A program made the translations under genes and the position numbers. Below, piece after piece: positions 58,100-64,000 of a DNA stretch of 64,000 nucleotides. The notes under the pieces are model-generated. The model saw only the letters and a program-made list of their open reading frames with translations. It was not told the origin of the DNA and ran no database searches. Position 1 is the first letter of the stretch. Every line of letters begins with the position of its first letter. The DNA is taken from the NCBI RefSeq assembly GCF_017873095.1, contig NZ_JAGGJU010000001.1:496001-560000 (forward strand). Direction: 5' to 3'. The stretch is from Heterorhizobium halophytocola. GTDB lineage: Bacteria > Pseudomonadota > Alphaproteobacteria > Rhizobiales > Rhizobiaceae.

Positions 58100-59926
58100 T
58101 CAAATCGGGGCGCTGCGACCATGGCCGAGCGCCGATTGCATCGTGCGGATGACGACGAAGGCATCGCGCAGATGCGAGCGTTCGAAGTCGCCGAAATCGT
58201 AAGGGGCAAGGAAATTGCCCGGTGGCTCCCCGGCCCGGATCTGCCGCGCCTGATTGCGAATCCGCATCTCGGCCACCAGATCATAGGCTGCGATCAGGTC
58301 CTGTGCGCCGGCGCCTGAGATTACCCCGGCATCCCTCGCCGCCTGCAGCCTCTGGCGTGTATTGACCGGCACCAGACCGCCCCGCAGCGCATAGACCCGA
58401 CCGAGGTCGACGACGGGCACCACACCATTATGCTTCATGTCGATCTGGTTGCGATGCTCGCCGCTGCGGATCGTGGCGAAACCGCGCAGCAGGCCCAGCG
58501 GCGGCGCATGCTTCAGCGAATTGGAAATCATGTGGGCGACGAAGATCGAGTTCTGCCCGGCCTCTTCCAGCGTGCGGGCCTGCAGGCCGCGAAACAGCGC
58601 CTCGTCACCCGCGATCGGGCGCAGATCGAACATCACGCTTGCCAGCATCTGCGCCATCGGATCGGGCTGGCGGATCCAGCCTTCGAAATAGCGGCGCCAG
58701 ACGGACAGCGGCTGGCACCAGCGCGGATTGGTCGCCATCATGTCGCCGGGGCAGTAGACATAGCCGCAGGCATCGAGACCGTCGCTGACGAAACGGGCAA
58801 GCCTGGCATACCAGCTGATGTCGTCCGGCTGCATGCGATCGTCGATGACGATGCAATTGTCCTGGTCGGACACGCCGGTCTGTTCCTGCCGGCCCTGGCT
58901 GCCGCAGGCAAGCCAGGCATAGGGCACGGGCGGCGGCCCGAACGTCTCCTCGCCCAAAACCACGAGGCGGCGGGTGACGGCATCGGCAATGTCGGTGATC
59001 AGCCGGGTCACCACCTGGTGCGGATGGTTGGCGCCGATCAGCTGGGCCAGCAATTGCGGAATGCGCGCGGTCACCATGGCGAGCGCTTCTGCATTGCCGG
59101 CCGTTGCCACGTCCCGCACCAGCACGGCCGACGACATGGCCTGGAAGCGGGTGAGATCGGTCTGCGTCACCATGCCGACGAGCCTGCCCGCCTCGACGAC
59201 CGGGAGATGACCGATTTGGCGCTCAAGCATCAGATGCAGGACGTCGGATCCGAGCGCCTCCGGAACAAGCGCGGTGGGGTCGGGCGTCATCACCGCACGC
59301 ACGGTCGTTTCGCGCGCAACACGCGCCTCCGCCAGCACGCGGGCGGTCAGGTCCCCTGTCGTCAGGATGCCGATGAAGCGGTCATCCTCGACCACGCCGA
59401 GACTCGAGACATGGCGGTCGCGCATCAGCCGAGCCGCGACGCAGACGCTTTCATCGGGGGCAATCACCACCGGCGGACGCGACATCAGGTCGCCCACCTT
59501 GTGGCTTGCCATGTCGGACCGTCGCGTGTCGGAGGTATGCCCCCGGGTGAAAAAGCGACGATAGACCGGTTGCTCGTCCATCAACCGCTGGAATTCGGGC
59601 GTCGGCAGCACCAGCAGACGGCAGTCGGACAGGGCCCTGGCATGGGTCGCCGCCAATCCGTCGCGCAGGAGCCCCCGCTCTCCGAGCGAATTTCGCGGGG
59701 ACAGCTGCGAAATCAGGCCGCCGACGGCATCCCGCACTTCGACGGAGCCTTCCATGATCAGGAACAGGCCTTCGAGCGGTTCGCCAAGGCGGTAGACGTC
59801 GCCGCCTGCGTCGACCTGCTTCGGTTCGAAACATGTCGCGGCATGCGCCAGCGCGTCCGGCGGAAGGCTGTCATAGGGATGCACCGTCTCAAGAAAGCGG
59901 ACGATGTCGGCCTGGGATTGGGTCAT
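58100..59926 (-). CDS. cNMP-binding / CBS / DUF294 nucleotidyltransferase-like protein
   Basis: A 608-residue soluble protein with, in order, a cyclic-nucleotide-binding-like domain (15-125), two CBS repeats (145-270), a DUF294 nucleotidyltransferase-like domain with ACGSQGRQEQTGVSDQDN (about 340-360; GS-x-GR-x-E and D-x-D), and a DUF294 C-terminal helical domain (470-600). The E of the cNMP phosphate cassette is present (GERGLL) but the usual arginine is replaced, so canonical cAMP binding is doubtful. It probably modulates a partner by nucleotide sensing. A hairpin separates it from the symporter gene upstream. Confidence 0.88.
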   Translation of the reverse strand: MTQSQADIVRFLETVHPYDSLPPDALAHAATCFEPKQVDAGGDVYRLGEPLEGLFLIMEGSVEVRDAVGGLISQLSPRNSLGERGLLRDGLAATHARALSDCRLLVLPTPEFQRLMDEQPVYRRFFTRGHTSDTRRSDMASHKVGDLMSRPPVVIAPDESVCVAARLMRDRHVSSLGVVEDDRFIGILTTGDLTARVLAEARVARETTVRAVMTPDPTALVPEALGSDVLHLMLERQIGHLPVVEAGRLVGMVTQTDLTRFQAMSSAVLVRDVATAGNAEALAMVTARIPQLLAQLIGANHPHQVVTRLITDIADAVTRRLVVLGEETFGPPPVPYAWLACGSQGRQEQTGVSDQDNCIVIDDRMQPDDISWYARLARFVSDGLDACGYVYCPGDMMATNPRWCQPLSVWRRYFEGWIRQPDPMAQMLASVMFDLRPIAGDEALFRGLQARTLEEAGQNSIFVAHMISNSLKHAPPLGLLRGFATIRSGEHRNQIDMKHNGVVPVVDLGRVYALRGGLVPVNTRQRLQAARDAGVISGAGAQDLIAAYDLVAEMRIRNQARQIRAGEPPGNFLAPYDFGDFERSHLRDAFVVIRTMQSALGHGRSAPI

Positions 59927-59977
59927 GCTCCCCTCATGCGATCACCGCCACGGGCACGGTATCAAGGGACAGGCGAA

Positions 59978-60005
59978 AAGGGGCGGCGCCACAAGGCCGC
60001 CCCTT
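59978..60005 (-). terminator. Hairpin with T-run after the symporter gene
   Basis: A 10-bp stem AAGGGGCGGC (59978-59987) pairing with 59996-60005, eight-base loop; on the minus strand the descending arm runs into TTTT. It lies 14 bases after the symporter stop, so expression of the DUF294-exonuclease genes probably depends on read-through or on a promoter of their own. Confidence 0.65.
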
Positions 60006-60019
60006 CGAGTTTTCAGCGC

Positions 60020-61786
60020 TCAGTGGCTGGTCGCCGAGCCGGCACCACGCGGCACGCGGATCGATTCCACCAGTTCCTGCACCGCTTCCGGTGGCTCTTC
60101 CGTCGCCATGGAGACGAAATAGGCGACCGCGAAGTTGAGGATCGCGCCGATCGGACCGAAGGCCGTCGGCGGGATGCCGAACAGGTAGTTCTCCGGCAGC
60201 GGCTCCAGCATGTTGGTGCCCTTGATGAAGAACCAGCCCAGATACATGAACAGATAGAGGCAGGTCACCACCAGGCCGGTGATCATGCCGAGCGTCGCTC
60301 CCAACGAATTGATCCGCTTGGAGAAGATACCCATCATCAGCGCCGGGAAGATGGTCGCAGCCGCCAGACCGAAGGCGAGCGCCACCGTCTGGGCGGCAAA
60401 GCCCGGCGGGTTGAGCCCCAGAAGGGTCGCCACCAGAATGGCACCGGCCATGGCAACACGGGCGGTGAGCAGCTCGTTCTTTTCCGAGATGCCTGGAACC
60501 AGCCAATCCTTGATCAGGTCGTGACTGATCGAGGAGGAGATCGCCAGCAGCAGACCGGCCGCGGTGGACAGGGCAGCCGCAAGACCACCGGCTGCGATGA
60601 GCGCGATGACCCAGCCCGGGAGCTGCGCGATTTCCGGATTCGCCAGAACCAGGATGTCGTTGTTGATCTCGAGCTCGTTGCCGCTCCATCCACGCTGGGT
60701 GGCCTGATCCGCGAAAGCCGGATTCTTGTCGTTGTAGTACTCGATCCGGCCGTCGCCGTTCTTGTCCTCGAACTTTAGAAGGCCGGTGACTTCCCAGTTC
60801 TTCATCCAGTCGGGACGCTGCGAATATTCGACCGCCGGCTGCTCGGGGCCGCCGGGGAAGATGGTGTTGATGATGTTGAGCCGCGCCATTGCACCGACGG
60901 CAGGAGCCGTCAGGTATAGAAGGGCGATGAACACCAGCGCCCAGCCCGCCGACCAGCGTGCGTCGGATACCCGGGGCACGGTGAAGAAGCGGATGATGAC
61001 ATGCGGCAGACCCGCCGTGCCGATCATCAGCGACAGGGTGAACAGCGTCATGTTGAGGATCGACTGCTGGCCGGTATACTGGCTGAAGCCGAGTTCGGTG
61101 ACCACCTGATCGAGCTTCGTCAGCAGCGGCAGGCCCGACCCCTCATGGGTGGAGAACAGCCCGAGCGGCGGCAACGGATTGCCCGTCAGCTGCATCGAGA
61201 TGAAGATCGCCGGGATCGTGTAGGCGATGATCAGCACGACATACTGGGCGACCTGGGTATAGGTGATGCCCTTCATGCCGCCGAGTACCGCATAGGCGAA
61301 GACCACCGCCGCTGCGATCCACAGGCCGGTCGAGGATTCAACCTCGAGGAAGCGCGAGAAGGCAACGCCCGCCCCGGTCATCTGGCCGATGACATAGGTG
61401 ACGGAAATCACGATCAGGCAAATCACGGCCACAAGCCGCGCCGTCTGGCTGTAGAACCGGTCGCCGATGAATTGCGGCACGGTAAACTTGCCGAACTTGC
61501 GCAGATAGGGGGCCAGCAACAGGGCCAACAGCACATAGCCGCCGGTCCAGCCCATCAGATAGGTCGAATTGCCGTAGCCGACGGCGGCAATCAGGCCGGC
61601 CATCGAAATGAAGGAGGCCGCCGACATCCAGTCGGCGGCGGTTGCCATGCCGTTAAGAACGGGGTGCACGCCGCGGTTGGCTGCGTAGAATTCCGCTGTC
61701 GAGCCCGCCCGGCTCCAGATCGCAATGCCGATATAGAGCGCGAACGAGAGCCCGATTACCAGCAGGTTGAGTGTATACTGATCCAT
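60020..61786 (-). CDS. Sodium:solute symporter, large subunit (VC_2705 / ActP-like)
   Basis: A 588-residue SSS-family transporter starting MDQYTLNLLVIGLSFALY with GAGGGGG seven bases ahead. About 13 helices; family blocks ATAADWMSAASFISMAG, LGGMKGITYTQVAQY and GTAGLPHVIIRFFTVP. An extra loop (305-385) contains an EF-hand-like motif DKNGDGRIEYYN at 341-352. The pairing with a DUF4212 protein marks the VC_2705 subfamily. Acetate or a similar short monocarboxylate is the likely substrate, by analogy with ActP; not proven. Confidence 0.88.
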   Translation of the reverse strand: MDQYTLNLLVIGLSFALYIGIAIWSRAGSTAEFYAANRGVHPVLNGMATAADWMSAASFISMAGLIAAVGYGNSTYLMGWTGGYVLLALLLAPYLRKFGKFTVPQFIGDRFYSQTARLVAVICLIVISVTYVIGQMTGAGVAFSRFLEVESSTGLWIAAAVVFAYAVLGGMKGITYTQVAQYVVLIIAYTIPAIFISMQLTGNPLPPLGLFSTHEGSGLPLLTKLDQVVTELGFSQYTGQQSILNMTLFTLSLMIGTAGLPHVIIRFFTVPRVSDARWSAGWALVFIALLYLTAPAVGAMARLNIINTIFPGGPEQPAVEYSQRPDWMKNWEVTGLLKFEDKNGDGRIEYYNDKNPAFADQATQRGWSGNELEINNDILVLANPEIAQLPGWVIALIAAGGLAAALSTAAGLLLAISSSISHDLIKDWLVPGISEKNELLTARVAMAGAILVATLLGLNPPGFAAQTVALAFGLAAATIFPALMMGIFSKRINSLGATLGMITGLVVTCLYLFMYLGWFFIKGTNMLEPLPENYLFGIPPTAFGPIGAILNFAVAYFVSMATEEPPEAVQELVESIRVPRGAGSATSH

Positions 61787-61796
61787 GTCTGCCCCC

Positions 61797-62057
61797 TCAC
61801 TCCTCATCCACGCCGTATTCGCGGTCGAGCCGGTTCATGTAGCTCGCGTAGAAGAAGATCAGCGCGATGAACACGAGGATCGACCCCTGTTGTGCGAACC
61901 AGAATCCCAGATCGGTGCCCCCGAACGAAATGCCGGATAGCATTGGCCTCAAGATGATGCCGAAACCATAGGACACGATGGCCCAGATGATCAGCGAGAT
62001 GAAAATGATACGCTTGTTGGCAGCCCAATAGGCATTGGACGATGTGCGGTCCGCCAT
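61797..62057 (-). CDS. DUF4212 symporter small subunit
   Basis: An 86-residue membrane protein with two helices (about 18-38, 52-72), starting MADRTSSNAYWAANKRI. The YW-x-x-N-x-R-x-I motif and the FWFAQQGSI block are the DUF4212 (sodium:solute symporter small subunit) signature. GGGAG is upstream of the ATG. It ends 10 bases before the symporter start and likely forms a complex with it. Confidence 0.88.
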   Translation of the reverse strand: MADRTSSNAYWAANKRIIFISLIIWAIVSYGFGIILRPMLSGISFGGTDLGFWFAQQGSILVFIALIFFYASYMNRLDREYGVDEE

Positions 62058-62446
62058 GTGCAACTCCCTCTTTCCTCCAAAACCGGCCCCTCTTGCTTGA
62101 GGGACCGTCTCCCCTTCCACCTATGCTCCGCCCGCCCGGTTACGACAGGGCGGGCAGAGATACTGGAGCTTCCCTTCTAGTGAAGTAATCCGGCAGAGAA
62201 TACCCTTGCCTTGGTCTAATACGAACAAGTCTTGACGGCATGGATAGTCTGATGGCAGCCTGTGGAATCGACAGCTTTATTTGTGCGACGCACAAATTAG
62301 GCCTGAGCGATAGAGTATTTATGAGAAACCGACAAGATGAACCGCGTCCGACCTCATTCCAGGCTGGACGGGAGCGTCGCCAGGCGTCCCGCGGTTCGGA
62401 GACGGCGGGACGGGCACTCAGGCAATGGAGAGAACTGTAATGGGGT

Positions 62447-62480
62447 GGAGGAGCGCGACGGGGGGCTGACGCGCTCCTCC
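62447..62480 (+). other. Strong isolated hairpin, possible small-RNA element
   Basis: An 11-bp perfect stem GGAGGAGCGCG (62447-62457) with 62470-62480, a 12-base loop with six G. No T-run follows. The right arm contains CTCCTCC, complementary to ribosome-binding sites, as in several alphaproteobacterial small RNAs. There is no promoter evidence, so the RNA call is tentative. Confidence 0.3.
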
Positions 62481-63011
62481 CACAGCATCGTGCTTAAACC
62501 CACCGTCTGGCATGGGGACTGAGACGGCAGACACGACACTGTGACGATCCTCAGAGAGGATCGATCTGAATTAGGTAGTACCTTACGCGTTTCCGCAATC
62601 CTCTTGCTACAGCATCGGCCCGAGAATCGGTATCGTTTTCGGGAAGCATGATGCGTAGTCGACACAGAGGGCCGGAGCGTGTCCTGCGCGTCTTCTCAAA
62701 CGCGCCGCGCTCCACGGCAAGACGACGATTGCGCGCGATCGCCGGCGGAATGCCGACAATCCGACAGGAACTCGGGAAAACAGAAAAACCGGAAAAGAGT
62801 GTTTTAGGCGCCACACCAGGGCCCTTCACCGAACCGATATGCATGTGGTCAGCAGCATGCAAGCGTCCCCCCATGCCGGTCGCTCCCGAATGCGGGAGCG
62901 GCACTTCCGCGCACATCATGTGCTGTCATCCTCTTTCAATCGTCAGCATGCGAAACATCCGCATCGTCTCGCGCGAGACAATTGAGAGTTACGGCTAAAA
63001 ACTGAAAATTT

Positions 63012-63035
63012 CGCTAATCGCAAAAGCGGTTAGCG
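63012..63035 (-). terminator. Hairpin downstream of putA
   Basis: CGCTAATCGC (63012-63021) pairs with 63026-63035 through ten positions (one T-G wobble) around an AAAA loop. It lies 73 bases past the putA stop on the minus strand and is followed there by AAATTTT. A plausible but imperfect terminator. Confidence 0.5.
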
Positions 63036-63107
63036 TCCATCGTTCACGCGCGAGTGAACCAAAATGATACACGCATGAGGCGCCTGCCGATGGACGTCGC
63101 GCGGCAC

Positions 63108-64000
63108 TCAACCGATGGCCATCAGGCTCGCATTCCCGCCGGCAGCCGTCGTATTGGTGGATATCGAGACTTCCTCGAGGAGCAGGGGAAGGTCGTATCC
63201 GCCTCCACCGGCAAGTTCAGTTGTACTGCGCGCCTGCCCCGGCAACAGCGGGCCGGACAGCGCGCAAATTATTTTTTGTATTTTTTTGACACGCTCCGCA
63301 TCGCCCTCGATCAGCACGCCGGCATGGGGGCCATGGGCCTGCCAGTCGGAGCCGAACCGGATCCGCGCGGCCACCGCCGGAGGCAGGTCAGGCAGAAGGC
63401 CGCGTGCCGCCTCCCCGTCCGCGACGACGCCCCGGTTTCCTGTTGCCAGCACCGCCGCGATCTGGGCTGTGAGACCATCAGCGCTTTCGGGATACAGGAC
63501 AATCGTGCCGCGAGGGCGCAGGTGATAGACATTGCTCTCGCCGACCGGGCCGGGCAGCGTCAGGGTGAGGCCGAGCGGGCAGGTTTCGCCGAGACGGCGC
63601 GCGGCCTCTGCCTTGTCCGCCTCCCCCTTGCCGTCCAGCCAGGTGGCAAACTCGATCAATGCAGGGTCGGTGGTGATCGAAGCAAAGCTCGGCGGCACCG
63701 GCGGTGTTTCGACCAGGCGACCGATATAGAGCGGACCGCCTGCCTTGGGTCCGGTCCCCGACAGACCGTGACCGCCGAAGGGTTGGACGCCGACGATAGC
63801 CCCGATGATGTTGCGGTTGACGTAGATATTGCCGGCATGCACGCGGCTGGTCACGTGAGCGATGGTCTCGTCGAGGCGCGTGTGAATGCCGAAAGTCAGT
63901 CCATAGCCGGTCGCGTTGATGTCGCCGATCAACCGGTCGAGATCCTTGCGGCGATAGCGGACCACATGCAGCACGGGGCCGAAGACTTCCTGCTTCAGGT
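63108..64000 (-). CDS. putA: Bifunctional proline utilisation protein PutA, C-terminal part
   Basis: Only the C-terminal 297 or so residues are in the window; the frame is open to 64000. The start of the visible part (EVFGPVLHVVRYRRKDLDRLI) and the block NIYVNRNIIGAIVGVQPFGGHGLSGTGPKAGGPLY are the aldehyde dehydrogenase C-terminus of the P5C dehydrogenase domain. The remaining region to the stop is the C-terminal domain of long PutA proteins (ending GGNASLMAIG). Full PutA oxidises proline to glutamate in two steps. The proline dehydrogenase domain lies outside the window. Confidence 0.9.
   Translation of the reverse strand, partial: LKQEVFGPVLHVVRYRRKDLDRLIGDINATGYGLTFGIHTRLDETIAHVTSRVHAGNIYVNRNIIGAIVGVQPFGGHGLSGTGPKAGGPLYIGRLVETPPVPPSFASITTDPALIEFATWLDGKGEADKAEAARRLGETCPLGLTLTLPGPVGESNVYHLRPRGTIVLYPESADGLTAQIAAVLATGNRGVVADGEAARGLLPDLPPAVAARIRFGSDWQAHGPHAGVLIEGDAERVKKIQKIICALSGPLLPGQARSTTELAGGGGYDLPLLLEEVSISTNTTAAGGNASLMAIG

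Larger units (their letters stand above)
62058..63107. other. Long intergenic region between DUF4212 and putA
   Basis: 1050 bases with no gene I can support. Open frames on both strands are short, overlap each other and lack a recognisable family or ribosome site. It holds several hairpins: 62130-62155 (8-bp GC stem, in the leader of the symporter operon), 62447-62480 (annotated), 62545-62563 (8-bp stem, triloop AGA), 63012-63035 (putA terminator), and an inverted GTTCAC/GTGAAC at 63042-63059. The symporter promoter should lie near 62160-62260. Confidence 0.6.

Noticed and set aside
58430..60778. A 782-codon plus-strand frame
   Set aside because: It covers the DUF294 and symporter genes in antisense and its product is rich in His, Arg and Asp in the manner of a shadow frame.
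62551..62998. Overlapping frames of 116-122 codons on both strands
   Set aside because: Neither has a ribosome site, known family or convincing codon pattern; they overlap each other.

Overview
The window is a GC-rich, gene-dense chromosome or chromid segment of an alphaproteobacterium. Several features point to the Rhizobiales, most likely Rhizobiaceae: a rhizobial-type glycerol ABC operon (glpRDSTPQUV plus glpK), a GbcAB glycine-betaine demethylase, an RpoE/ChrR singlet-oxygen cassette, a TRAP-linked uronate locus, and intergenic palindromic repeats of the kind common in rhizobia. I cannot name the genus from sequence alone. I saw no tRNA, rRNA, CRISPR array, prophage or insertion sequence.

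Layout. 1-1.5 kb: end of a fused TRAP permease plus a DUF1850 protein. 1.7-8.1 kb (minus): a peptide operon, M19 dipeptidase then dppA-B-C-D-F. 8.3-8.8 kb: an orphan ADP-ribosyltransferase-like protein. 9-19.6 kb: uronate catabolism. kdgK and a GntR repressor diverge from uxaC, dctP-Q-M, kdgF, kduI, kduD, uxuB, uxuA. Glucuronate (UxaC-UxuB-UxuA) and unsaturated uronate (KdgF-KduI-KduD) both reach 2-keto-3-deoxygluconate, which KdgK phosphorylates. 19.6-20 kb: three copies of a palindromic repeat. 20-23.1 kb: pntA-pntB transhydrogenase. 23.3-28.9 kb: DUF2177, chrR and rpoE diverging from FAD oxidoreductase, DUF1365 and CFA-type methyltransferase genes, which resembles a singlet-oxygen / modified-fatty-acid regulon; ybaN follows. 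29.2-39.2 kb (minus): glpR, glpD, glpS, glpT, glpP, glpQ, glpU, glpV, glpK. 39.5-41 kb: DUF1328 and a lipoprotein hydrolase. 41.2-43.6 kb: gbcA-gbcB. 43.6-46.2 kb (minus): ATP-dependent DNA ligase with its metallo-beta-lactamase exonuclease partner. 46.2-55.8 kb: 3-hydroxyisobutyryl-CoA hydrolase, pccB, pccA and methylmalonyl-CoA mutase, which take valine/propionate carbon to succinyl-CoA. Between pccB and pccA lies an accessory insert: a nonsense-broken DUF4160 gene with DUF2442, a YghU-type GST and a tandem pair of unknown proteins. 55.8-62.1 kb (minus): a two-subunit sodium:solute symporter followed by a cNMP/CBS/DUF294 protein, a small membrane protein and a membrane-anchored PAS-exonuclease. 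62.1-63.1 kb is largely empty. 63.1-64 kb: C-terminal part of PutA.

The strongest leads for something little described are: the symporter / DUF294 / membrane-exonuclease operon; the orphan ART-fold protein; the complementary degeneracy of the GlpS and GlpT ATPases; the ECF11-like promoter and regulon layout around rpoE-chrR; and the DUF4160 gene interrupted by one amber codon.
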